Source: Muribaculaceae bacterium (GTDB lineage: Bacteria; Bacteroidota; Bacteroidia; Bacteroidales; Muribaculaceae). From it: DNA of 32,384 nucleotides. Below the pieces are notes generated by a model that was given only the letters and a program-made list of their open reading frames with translations, was not told where the DNA came from and made no database searches. The position numbers and the translations under genes are program-made. Shown here one piece after another: positions 1-6,706 of this stretch (the first letter of the stretch is position 1; each line of letters starts with the position of its first letter). The stretch lies in contig JAGBIJ010000007.1 in NCBI GenBank assembly GCA_017935045.1, positions 1 through 32,384 of the forward strand. The letters run 5' to 3'.

Positions 1-292
1 TCGTGACGTAGCCATACTGTCCCTTGATGTATTTATCCACGATTTCATCGTCGGTGAGCGAGAGGATGCTCTGGTCGTATTTCATCTTGTCGAAGATATA
101 CTTGGCCTCGGCGTCGGAGGGAGTGATATCACACCGGAGATAGCGGTAATAGGCGTTGGTGGTGTCGAAGTTCCTGAGGTCGAAGTCGAGCGTCAGCGTT
201 ACGCTCTTCTCTGAGCTTCCGGGCGTGTGGCGGAATTCCTGTATGGCGGTGGTCGGAGTGCCGAACTCGTCGATACCGATTACGTAGAACAC
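1..292 (-). pseudogene. Fragment of an unidentified gene cut by an IS element
   Basis: The minus strand is open from the IS edge to the window start and reads as good protein, beginning TGVFYVIGIDEFGTP and continuing through FDLRNFDTTNAYYRYLRCD and SLTDDEIVDKYIKGQYGYVT. The YVIGIDEFGTPTTA pattern resembles the last strand of a fibronectin-III-like or similar beta-sandwich domain, but I do not recognise the family. The upstream (N-terminal) part of the gene is absent: the IS982 element begins at base 293 and no continuation is visible beyond its other end. The 3' end lies outside the window. It is probably a disrupted, nonfunctional gene, unless an intact start was recreated from within the IS. 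Confidence 0.6.
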
Positions 293-313
293 ACCTGTTG
301 GTTGAATTAAATT
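293..313 (+). repeat. Left terminal inverted repeat of the IS982 element
   Basis: Starts ACCTGTTGGTTGAATTAAAT. Mismatches to the reverse complement of the right end are at positions 8 and 10 of the outer 21 bases. Confidence 0.85.
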
Positions 314-403
314 CTTAAAACATTTATAATGAAAAAGTTGCACATATCGCTGATATTTAGTAAATTAGTGGTGACCAAACCATTGATTACTATCATCGCG
401 CTT

Positions 404-1306
404 ATGCACAACTTCATCGTAAAGTTCGGAAAAATCCTCGACATATTCAAAGAATTTGCCGGAAATCGTGTAAATGAGTTTGGGAATGTACCCCGCAGAG
501 GTGTTGTCCCCAAGTTCTCGGATCTGGAAGTCCTCGCACTTTCCGCCACGGCGGAAGTATTCGGTATCGACAGCGAAAACTATCTGTTCCATCGTCTTAA
601 GAACGAGTGTGCCGACCATTTCACCAATCTTATCACCCGTCGCCAATACAATCAGCGCAGAAAGCTCACTTACCGTCTCGGAGAGGAAATCCGCAAGGAT
701 ATAGCTGCCGCCATGGATGGAAGAGAGAACGTTTTCAGCATTGATTCCAAACCGGTAAAGGTCTGTCAGAACGCAAGAGCGGCTCGTTGCACCATGGGAA
801 AGGATACGCACGAACTGGCTCCGGCATGGGGCTACTGTGCTTCCCAAAACATGCATTATTATGGGTATAAGCTCCACGCAGTCTGCGGAATAACCGGGGT
901 AATACACAGTTATGACATGACTGCTGCCAATGTTTCTGATCTCCATTACCTCCAAGATGTCAAATGGGAATACAACGATTGCCTGATGCTTGGCGACAAA
1001 GGCTATCTGAGCGCTGATATTCAGCAAAACCTGTTTGATGTGGCACATATCTCGCTCGAAGTCCCTTATAGGCTCAACCAGAAAAACTGGAGACCTCCGA
1101 TTTGGGCATACAAGCGATTCAGAAAAAGAATCGAAACTCTCTTCTCTCAACTTAATGACCAGTTCATGATGATACGCAATTACGCAAAGCAGCCAAAGGG
1201 TCTCTTTACCCGCATAGCGGCTAAAGTATCGGCTCTTACAATCCTTCAATATGTCAATTACGTCAATCATCGTAATATCGGTCAAGTGAAATACGCTTTA
1301 ATTTAA
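404..1306 (+). CDS. IS982 family transposase
   Basis: A 300-residue DDE transposase that cuts and rejoins the ends of the surrounding IS. Catalytic carboxylates are visible as Asp in FSIDSKPVKVC (about residue 114), Asp in LGDKGYL (about 198) and Glu in RKRIETLFSQL (about 244). The N-terminal part carries NVPRRGVVPKFSDLEVLALS and RRQYNQRRKL, which I recall as typical of this family. The ATG at 404 (MHNFIVKF) gives the usual family length. An in-frame ATG at 329 would add 25 residues (MKKLHISLIF...) lying in the IS terminal region and cannot be excluded. The frame is intact, so the element may still be mobile. Confidence 0.88.
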   Translation: MHNFIVKFGKILDIFKEFAGNRVNEFGNVPRRGVVPKFSDLEVLALSATAEVFGIDSENYLFHRLKNECADHFTNLITRRQYNQRRKLTYRLGEEIRKDIAAAMDGRENVFSIDSKPVKVCQNARAARCTMGKDTHELAPAWGYCASQNMHYYGYKLHAVCGITGVIHSYDMTAANVSDLHYLQDVKWEYNDCLMLGDKGYLSADIQQNLFDVAHISLEVPYRLNQKNWRPPIWAYKRFRKRIETLFSQLNDQFMMIRNYAKQPKGLFTRIAAKVSALTILQYVNYVNHRNIGQVKYALI

Positions 1307-1320
1307 TTCATCAAACAGGT
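1300..1320 (-). repeat. Right terminal inverted repeat of the IS982 element
   Basis: Read on the minus strand it begins ACCTGTTTGATGAATTAAAT, matching the left end at 19 of 21 positions. It overlaps the last codon and stop of the transposase. Confidence 0.85.
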
Positions 1321-1545
1321 TATGGACAGTTAATCCCAACTCATTTTGCATTAGAAAGACGTTATCTACTTTTAATGCATATCATGGAAGAGAACGATAA
1401 TTAATACGGCGAAAATCCTGTTGATGATATGATGCCCGATCAAGATTGTCATGTCAATAGAGTGGAATAGCCGGAATTATTCGAAGAACAAGTTCTTAGA
1501 GCGTGGCTTCTGATTTCTGATTCTTTATTCTGCAGACCTAAAGTT
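1321..1545 (+). pseudogene. Degenerate stretch right of the IS, possible gene relic
   Basis: From the IS edge one plus-strand frame reads YGQLIPTHFALERRYLLLMH to a TAA at 1402. The same frame then continues YGENPVDDMMPDQDCHVNRVE to a TAG, and then PELFEEQVLRAWLL. Residue composition is protein-like but the frame is interrupted twice, so this may be a decayed 3' gene piece severed by the IS. I cannot name a family. It does not continue the minus-strand fragment on the other side of the IS. Confidence 0.3.
1505..1525 (+). repeat. Short dispersed motif, copy 1
   Basis: GGCTTCTGATTTCTGATTCT here matches 27865-27885 (GGCTTCCGATTCCCGATTCT) at 18 of 21 positions. Both copies lie in noncoding DNA upstream of a TAnnTTTG promoter. 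They could be remnants of one dispersed element or a coincidence of simple sequence. Confidence 0.3.
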
Positions 1546-1559
1546 TCAGTATTTTTATA

Positions 1560-1567
1560 TAAATTTG
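1560..1567 (+). promoter_or_regulatory. Bacteroidota -7 box for cidA/lrgB
   Basis: TAAATTTG fits TAnnTTTG and is followed by CAC. Transcription would start near 1574, just upstream of the ATG at 1592. This rules out the more upstream in-frame start at 1565, which lies inside the box. Confidence 0.6.
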
Positions 1568-1591
1568 CACCGAAATTACTCGATTGACATT

Positions 1592-1966
1592 ATGATAATA
1601 CAATTCGGTGTTTTGTTTGCATTTCTCGCCATTGGCGAATTTCTGGTAAATCTCACCGGCATTGCGATTCCGTCAAGCATTATTGGCATGGTGCTCTTGT
1701 GTGCATCGCTCAAATTGGGAATAGTGAAGCTGGGATGGGTGGAACGACTATCCGGTTTCCTTGTTCATAATCTCGGATTCTTCTTTGTGCCCGCAGGTAT
1801 CGGTCTCATGAATTGTCTGGGGATAATTGCCGACCAATGGATTCCCATTGTTTTCGCCACTGTCATAAGCACATTCATAATCATTGCTGTTACAGGTTGG
1901 GTTCACCAGCTTGTGCGCTCCGCTTCTTCCAAGTTGAGTCATAAATACGCAAAGGAGGCTGAATAA
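1592..1966 (+). CDS. CidA/LrgA family membrane protein
   Basis: A 124-residue inner-membrane protein of the LrgA/CidA (holin-like) family. Members of this family are linked to control of cell lysis and murein hydrolase activity, and more recently to export of small metabolites such as pyruvate. About four hydrophobic helices are visible, with the family-type segments IPSSIIGMVLL and NLGFFFVPAGIGLM. The start at 1592 (MIIQFGVLF) is chosen because the promoter -7 box covers the longer in-frame start at 1565. The stop TAA shares its last A with the ATG of the LrgB-type gene, so the two are translationally coupled and probably form one complex. Which of LrgA or CidA it should be called cannot be decided from sequence. 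Confidence 0.85.
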   Translation: MIIQFGVLFAFLAIGEFLVNLTGIAIPSSIIGMVLLCASLKLGIVKLGWVERLSGFLVHNLGFFFVPAGIGLMNCLGIIADQWIPIVFATVISTFIIIAVTGWVHQLVRSASSKLSHKYAKEAE

Positions 1967-2664
1967 TGGATTTCCTGCAAAACAAATTTTTTCTCATAGC
2001 CCTTACTTTCGGCTTCTACCTCGGCGCGCAGCTCCTTCAGAAACGCACCGGAATAAAGCTGCTCAATCCTATCCTTATTGCAATAGCTGCAATGATTGCT
2101 TTCCTTCTGATGTGTGATATCGACTACGATACTTACAAAAAGGGAGGAGAATACATTGACTTCTGGCTCAAGCCCGCCGTGGTTGCCCTCGGTGTACCTC
2201 TCTACAAGCAGCTTTCGTCCATAAAACGGCAAATTCTTCCGCTTCTGCTGTCGGAACTTGCAGGATGTGTTGCCGGTATTGTAAGCGTTGTTCTTCTCGC
2301 CGAGTTATTCGGTGCCACTCGTGAAGTTGTCATCTCGCTTGCTCCAAAGGCGGTCACTACACCCATAGCCATGGAGATCTCAAATGCCATGGGAGGTATT
2401 GCGCCCCTCACTGCTGCGGTGGTAGTGGCCACCGGGATTTTCGGAGGAATGACAGGGTTTAAAATTGTAAAGATGAGCCATATCCATTCGCCCATTGCGG
2501 GTGGCCTGTCTATCGGTACGGCAGCCCACGCTGTAGGCACCTCTGCAGCTATGGAACGCAGCGAACGCTTTGGTGCATTTTCATCAATAGGGCTGACACT
2601 AAACGGTCTCTTCACTGCTCTTCTCGCTCCAATGATTCTGGGGCTGCTCGGATATTCCATGTAG
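1966..2664 (+). CDS. LrgB/CidB family membrane protein
   Basis: A 232-residue polytopic inner-membrane protein of the LrgB family, the constant partner of LrgA/CidA. Family segments visible include NPILIAI near residue 34, FWLKPAVVALGVPLYKQ near 67, and the conserved stretch SLAPKAVTTPIAMEIS near residues 125-140 with GGIAPLTAAVVVATG after it. SIGTAAHAVGTSAA near residue 183 is also characteristic. Length and architecture are normal. It overlaps the upstream gene by one base and has no promoter of its own. It is followed by a hairpin with a T run at 2710-2734, so this looks like a two-gene operon. Confidence 0.9.
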   Translation: MDFLQNKFFLIALTFGFYLGAQLLQKRTGIKLLNPILIAIAAMIAFLLMCDIDYDTYKKGGEYIDFWLKPAVVALGVPLYKQLSSIKRQILPLLLSELAGCVAGIVSVVLLAELFGATREVVISLAPKAVTTPIAMEISNAMGGIAPLTAAVVVATGIFGGMTGFKIVKMSHIHSPIAGGLSIGTAAHAVGTSAAMERSERFGAFSSIGLTLNGLFTALLAPMILGLLGYSM

Positions 2665-2709
2665 AACATAGTAACGAATAGCCGTCCGTGGCGGTCTTTT
2701 TTCTGTCCG

Positions 2710-2734
2710 ATGACGGTCCTGAGTCGTCATTTTT
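2710..2734 (+). terminator. Rho-independent terminator after lrgB
   Basis: The 6-bp stem ATGACG/CGTCAT (2710-2715 with 2725-2730) is followed by a run of Ts. Confidence 0.6.
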
Positions 2735-2741
2735 AGGCACG

Positions 2742-2776
2742 AAAAAACCGCAGAATCGATTGATATTCTGCGGTTT
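2742..2776 (-). terminator. Strong terminator of the tmRNA gene
   Basis: A perfect 12-bp stem AAACCGCAGAAT/ATTCTGCGGTTT (2745-2756 with 2765-2776) has an 8-base loop. Read on the minus strand it is followed by TTTTTT (2747-2742), about 48 bases past the tmRNA 3' end. It may also stop lrgB transcription from the other side. Confidence 0.8.
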
Positions 2777-2823
2777 GTCTTGATTTTGTCTTGTGTCGTC
2801 CGGAAGGTGTCCGGAACACTTAG

Positions 2824-3225
2824 TGGAGGTGGAGGGGATTGAACCCTCGTCCAAACGCTGAGCCGGCGGGCTTTCTACATGCTTAGTCATCGACTTGGTT
2901 TTCGTGCATGAGCAGGCTCAAGACTACCAACTCATGCCTTATCTCCTTGGTTTCGGACACGCCTTGGAGAACAACGTGTCTTATTCCTGAATTTTTTAGC
3001 ACTACCTTATCCAAACGTCTCAGGACGGGGCAATGGGGTAATGTCTCGTCTCTGCCATCTTGGGGCGGAGATTAAGCGATTCTACTGTACTTCAAATCAA
3101 GCAGCGAGAGCGTAATTGTTATTTTCGCCAATTATAAGTCGACACATTTGTGATTATAGAGCATTAGTGCCTCTGCTCTGCATGCTTACCTGTCGTCTCG
3201 GGCGCTGTCAAAGCCAGTCACCCCC
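2824..3225 (-). ncRNA. ssrA: Transfer-messenger RNA (tmRNA)
   Basis: Rescues stalled ribosomes by acting as a tRNA and then as an mRNA for a degradation tag. The minus strand starts GGGGGTGACTGGCTTTGACA, the typical tmRNA 5' end. It finishes with a T arm GAGGG-TTCAATC-CCCTC and the acceptor strand CACCTCC, which pairs with GGGGGTG using one G-U pair. The discriminator A is followed by CTA, so CCA is not encoded. The tag frame GENNNYALAA ends in TGA at 3097-3099. The total of about 402 nt is normal for one-piece tmRNA. A TAnnTTTG promoter lies just upstream and a strong terminator just downstream. Confidence 0.95.
3097..3129 (-). other. ssrA: tmRNA proteolysis-tag reading frame
   Basis: Within the tmRNA the minus strand reads GGC GAA AAT AAC AAT TAC GCT CTC GCT GCT TGA, giving GENNNYALAA. 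The LAA end is the usual protease recognition signal. Confidence 0.88.
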
Positions 3226-3236
3226 GATAGGATTTG

Positions 3237-3266
3237 CAAAGTTAGCTTTTTTACTTGTAATAACAA
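3237..3266 (-). promoter_or_regulatory. Promoter of ssrA
   Basis: On the minus strand, TTG (3266-3264) is followed by 19 bases and then TAACTTTG (3244-3237). This is a canonical Bacteroidota promoter ending about 11 bases before the tmRNA 5' end. Confidence 0.8.
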
Positions 3267-3359
3267 TAAATCACAGTCTTCTTTTAAAGTTATTTAACAT
3301 TTATATTTCTGTTAATGTTTTTTTATAGGGTTTGTGTATCGAGGTATGCTTTTTTTTAT

Positions 3360-3367
3360 TAATTTTG
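3360..3367 (+). promoter_or_regulatory. Probable -7 box for tRNA-Gly (and perhaps lepA)
   Basis: TAATTTTG fits TAnnTTTG. No upstream box is found at the usual spacing. It lies about 94 bases before the tRNA. Confidence 0.45.
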
Positions 3368-3460
3368 TGGCTGAAATTCGGCGGCATGGCCGAGTATAGG
3401 CCGGCAGAAGTCGCGTTGTGCATGTGCGCTTTGCGTTTTTCGGATATGCGTCGCTTTCAT

Positions 3461-3533
3461 GCGGTAATAGCTCAGTTGGTAGAGCGGCGGCTTCCCAAGC
3501 CGCAGGTCGCGGGTTCGAGCCCCGTTTACCGCT
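3461..3533 (+). tRNA. tRNA-Gly (anticodon CCC)
   Basis: The cloverleaf folds cleanly. The acceptor is GCGGTAA/TTACCGC with discriminator T, the D arm contains AGCTCAGTTGGTAGAGC, and the anticodon stem GCGGC/GCCGC holds the loop TTCCCAA (anticodon CCC). The T arm is CGGG-TTCGAGC-CCCG plus an outer pair. CCA is not encoded (CATG follows). It reads GGG glycine codons. Confidence 0.95.
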
Positions 3534-3660
3534 CATGTTGTAATCAGCGTCCTGACATCGTTGCGGGTCGGCCGGGCAAAATCGGCTGCTTGCAGCGTTT
3601 TTTATACAGGCCTCTTGTTTGAATGTGGCGGATAACCGGATGCTTGACATACGCGACGGT

Positions 3661-5448
3661 ATGAAGAATATTAGAAATTTTTGCATAATCGCACATATTG
3701 ACCATGGCAAGTCTACGCTTGCCGATCGTCTGCTGGAGTACACTGACACTGTGAGCGCCAAGGATATGGAGGCTCAGGTGCTTGATGACATGGAGCTTGA
3801 GAAGGAGCGAGGAATTACCATCAAGAGTCATGCTATCCAGATGACTTACCGGCAGGACGGTACGGATTATGTGTTGAATCTTATTGATACTCCCGGGCAT
3901 GTGGACTTTTCATACGAAGTGAGCCGCTCTATAGCTGCCTGTGAGGGGGCGCTGCTTATTGTGGACGGTTCGCAGGGCATCCAGGCTCAGACCATCTCTA
4001 ATCTGTATATGGCTATTGAGAATGATCTGGAGATTATACCTGTCATCAACAAGTGTGATCTTGACAGTGCCAATCCCGACGAGGTGGAAGATCAGATAGT
4101 GGATCTGCTGGGATGCGAGCGCGATGAGATTATACGTGCGAGCGGCAAGACAGGTATGGGTATTCCGGAGATACTCAAAGCGATAGTGGAGAGGATACCG
4201 GCGCCCGTAGGGGATCCTGAGGCTCCGCTTCAGGCTTTGATTTTTGATTCCGTATTTAATCCGTTCCGTGGCATAATAGCTTATTTCAAGATTGTAAACG
4301 GCTCTATAAAGACGGGCGACTTCGTAAAATTTGTATCTACGGGCAAGGAATATCATGCCGACGAGATTGGAGTCCTGAAGCTGAATATGGTGCCTTGCAG
4401 GGAATTATCGGCCGGCAATGTGGGATATATCATTTCCGGTATCAAGACTTCGCGTGAGGTCAAGGTGGGCGATACGATCACTCATGTCGCAAATCCGTGT
4501 AAGGAGGCCATTGCGGGTTTTGAGGAGGTAAAGCCTATGGTTTTTGCGGGAGTGTACCCGATTGAGACTGAGGATTTTGAGAATCTGAGAGCATCGCTTG
4601 AAAAGTTGCAGCTCAATGATGCGTCGCTTACTTTCCAGCCTGAGTCTTCGGCGGCTCTCGGTTTCGGATTCAGATGCGGTTTTCTCGGATTGCTGCACAT
4701 GGAGATTGTGCAGGAGCGTCTGAGCCGCGAGTTTGATATGGATGTGATTACCACTGTTCCCAACGTGTCGTATAGGGTATATGACAAGAAGGGCAATATG
4801 ACGGAAGTCCACAATCCTTCCGGTCTGCCGGAACTGACGCTGATAGACCACATTGAGGAGCCGTATATCCGCGCATCGGTAATTACCCGGGCTGACTATA
4901 TCGGTCCGATTATGACGCTGTGTCTCGGCAAGCGGGGGGAATTGGTCAAACAGGAATATATTTCCGGTAACCGCATAGAGCTTACTTACGATATGCCTCT
5001 GGGCGAGATAGTGATAGACTTCTATGACAAGCTCAAAAGCATATCCAAGGGCTACGCTTCGTTTGACTACCACCTGCATGGATATCGTGAGAGCAAGCTG
5101 ATAAAGCTCGACATTCTTCTCAATGGCGAGAGTGTGGATGCTCTGTCTACGCTTACGCATGTGGATAACGCTGTGCGTTTCGGGCGCCGCATGTGCGAGA
5201 AGCTCAAAGAGCTGATACCGAGACAGCAGTTCGACATTGCCATACAAGCTGCTATAGGAGCTAAAATCATAGCTCGTGAGACTGTAAAAGCTGTGCGCAA
5301 GGATGTGACGGCCAAATGCTATGGCGGCGACATCTCGCGTAAGCGCAAACTGCTGGAGAAGCAGAAGGCCGGCAAGAAGCGCATGAAGCAGATCGGTTCG
5401 GTCGAGGTGCCTCAGAAAGCCTTTCTGGCAGTGTTGAAACTGGACTGA
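3661..5448 (+). CDS. lepA: Elongation factor 4 (LepA), ribosomal GTPase
   Basis: A 595-residue translational GTPase that binds the ribosome and affects elongation and 30S biogenesis. GTPase motifs are all present: AHIDHGKST (residues 11-19), the effector region [19 protein letters not shown] and SGKTG. The LepA-specific C-terminal domain is intact, with [20 protein letters not shown] followed by [18 protein letters not shown]. The start at 3661 ([16 protein letters not shown]) gives the standard family length. An in-frame ATG at 3640 and an upstream TTG would only add residues not found in the family. The gene lies between tRNA-Gly and a membrane acyltransferase 12 bases downstream, which may be co-transcribed. 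Confidence 0.95.
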   Translation: MKNIRNFCIIAHIDHGKSTLADRLLEYTDTVSAKDMEAQVLDDMELEKERGITIKSHAIQMTYRQDGTDYVLNLIDTPGHVDFSYEVSRSIAACEGALLIVDGSQGIQAQTISNLYMAIENDLEIIPVINKCDLDSANPDEVEDQIVDLLGCERDEIIRASGKTGMGIPEILKAIVERIPAPVGDPEAPLQALIFDSVFNPFRGIIAYFKIVNGSIKTGDFVKFVSTGKEYHADEIGVLKLNMVPCRELSAGNVGYIISGIKTSREVKVGDTITHVANPCKEAIAGFEEVKPMVFAGVYPIETEDFENLRASLEKLQLNDASLTFQPESSAALGFGFRCGFLGLLHMEIVQERLSREFDMDVITTVPNVSYRVYDKKGNMTEVHNPSGLPELTLIDHIEEPYIRASVITRADYIGPIMTLCLGKRGELVKQEYISGNRIELTYDMPLGEIVIDFYDKLKSISKGYASFDYHLHGYRESKLIKLDILLNGESVDALSTLTHVDNAVRFGRRMCEKLKELIPRQQFDIAIQAAIGAKIIARETVKAVRKDVTAKCYGGDISRKRKLLEKQKAGKKRMKQIGSVEVPQKAFLAVLKLD

Positions 5449-5460
5449 TCTACCGCCGGT

Positions 5461-6513
5461 ATGGAGCAATCGGGCCCAAGGATGCAGTATGTCGACGCTC
5501 TCAGGGGCGTGAGCATACTTCTTGTGGTCTTGCATCATGTGTTCGGCAAGATGGGTCCGGTCATGGCCTTGCCCTCGGCTCTGGCATTGCGCGAGACGTT
5601 TGCTTCATTCCGGATGCCGCTGTTCTTCTTCCTGAGCGGCTATTTTGCCTATCGGGCCGCAGACCGGTGGACAGCAGGCAAGCTGAGGGATGTGTTCAGC
5701 AAAAAAGTGTGTGCCCAGATTATCGGGACAGCTGTATTCGCCACAATCTTCTGTCTGTGGTTCGATATAGACATCCCTGCGTTTTTCTCCAACATCGGCG
5801 ACGGTGAATACTGGTTTACTGTCGTGCTTTTTCAGATGTTTGTCCTCTATATACTTCTGATGTTGCTGACGCGGGGACTGAGGCGTGGAGACAGGATATT
5901 CACCGCCTTGACCATAGTGTTGGCCACGGTTATGTATGCTGTCAATATATGTCTGACTGTCAGCCACAACTGCATACAGCTCTGCAATTTTACGGACGCA
6001 TGTGGGTGGGGTAAACTGACGTTTTTCTTCCCCTACTTCGCAATAGGGCTGCTGGCTCGCGGCAGCGGGACGCGGCTATTCCGTCTGATGACAAGGCGGT
6101 TCTTTTCGTTTGTTAATGTTGCGGTATTCCTGCTGTGCCTGATCTTTATCAGTGATATTGATTATACGTCCAAAGGCAAATTGCTACATCTGGCGTGTGG
6201 GGTAAGCGGAGTGTTGACACTGTTTATGTTGTTTTATGGCTCGCGTCGCTACTTTGATTCAGGCCGCGCGCTCCCGCGTGTTATGAGTTTTGTGGGGCGC
6301 AGGACTCTTGATATCTATTTTATTCATTATCTTTTTTTGCCAGACCTGGCTTTTATTCCGATTGAAGTTTATGGAACCAATCCGGCGTTGCCGCTGCTGG
6401 TTATCGGACTTGGAGTATCTGCGGCAGTTACCGCTGCGGCATTGGCGGTCAGCAGAGTAATCAGGGTATCGCCTACATTATCCTTGCTATTGTTCGGTTC
6501 GAGGCAGCAGTGA
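5461..6513 (+). CDS. Membrane acyltransferase (acyltransferase 3 family)
   Basis: A 350-residue polytopic membrane protein of the acyltransferase-3 family, whose members O-acetylate sugars or other envelope polymers. The N-terminal signature reads QYVDALRGVSILLVVLHHVF, with the conserved Arg in DALRG and the His pair, then FRMPLFFFLSGYF near residue 50. About ten hydrophobic helices follow, with RTLDIYFIHYLF near residue 280. The substrate cannot be inferred from the neighbours, since lepA is upstream and recJ downstream on its own promoter. The start may be 5461 or the ATG at 5482 (MQYVDALRG). Ordinary for Bacteroidales, where many such enzymes decorate surface glycans. Confidence 0.85.
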   Translation: MEQSGPRMQYVDALRGVSILLVVLHHVFGKMGPVMALPSALALRETFASFRMPLFFFLSGYFAYRAADRWTAGKLRDVFSKKVCAQIIGTAVFATIFCLWFDIDIPAFFSNIGDGEYWFTVVLFQMFVLYILLMLLTRGLRRGDRIFTALTIVLATVMYAVNICLTVSHNCIQLCNFTDACGWGKLTFFFPYFAIGLLARGSGTRLFRLMTRRFFSFVNVAVFLLCLIFISDIDYTSKGKLLHLACGVSGVLTLFMLFYGSRRYFDSGRALPRVMSFVGRRTLDIYFIHYLFLPDLAFIPIEVYGTNPALPLLVIGLGVSAAVTAAALAVSRVIRVSPTLSLLLFGSRQQ

Positions 6514-6616
6514 TTGTCATTATGGCGATAACTACGAAAAGCCTGTTTTTTCATACCCTAAAATGTTTATTTTCATATAGCCTCTGATTCCGCTTATAAA
6601 AGGGGGCGTGATAAAA

Positions 6617-6647
6617 TTGGCCGTTTGCGGAATTTTTGTTAACTTTG
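6617..6647 (+). promoter_or_regulatory. Promoter of the recJ-recQ operon
   Basis: TTG (6617-6619), 20 bases, then TAACTTTG (6640-6647): a consensus Bacteroidota promoter. Transcription from about 6654 leaves a leader of roughly 50 bases before the recJ ATG. Confidence 0.75.
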
Positions 6648-6660
6648 CAGTGGATGGTGG

Positions 6661-6680
6661 AAAAGGCCGGAAAAGGCCGG
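6661..6680 (+). repeat. Two tandem copies of AAAAGGCCGG in the recJ leader
   Basis: AAAAGGCCGG occurs twice in direct succession just downstream of the predicted transcription start. Each copy contains GGCC, so small competing helices could form. No function is known. Confidence 0.6.
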
Positions 6681-6706
6681 GACGGAGTCGGGAGATACCG
6701 GACAAG

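Larger units (their letters stand above)
293..1320 (+). mobile_element. IS982-family insertion sequence, apparently complete
   Basis: A 1028-bp element is bounded by imperfect inverted repeats that start ACCTGTT and share the core TGAATTAAATT, with 19 of the outer 21 positions matching. It encodes one DDE transposase that nearly fills it, as is usual for the IS982 family (about 1 kb, single ORF, ends starting with ACC). The transposase stop codon lies inside the right repeat. The flanks, GTAGAACAC on the left and TATGGACAG on the right, show no target-site duplication. Confidence 0.88.

Noticed and set aside
365-1285. A 306-residue open frame on the minus strand opposite the transposase
   Set aside because: It mirrors the transposase gene and has no recognisable motif; the plus strand carries the DDE residues.
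2612-2890. A minus-strand frame across the terminators and tmRNA end
   Set aside because: It contains translated stem-loops and RNA gene sequence; noncoding features explain the region.
3461-3533. tRNA-Gly and the nearby tmRNA as an integration site for a mobile island
   Set aside because: No integrase and no repeat of the tRNA or tmRNA 3' end was found nearby; the flanking genes are housekeeping.
3332-3622. A plus-strand frame spanning the tRNA-Gly gene
   Set aside because: It reads straight through a structurally perfect tRNA and has no homology-like features.
4405-5538. A 377-residue minus-strand frame opposite lepA
   Set aside because: It is antisense to a highly conserved GTPase and its composition is unlike a real protein.
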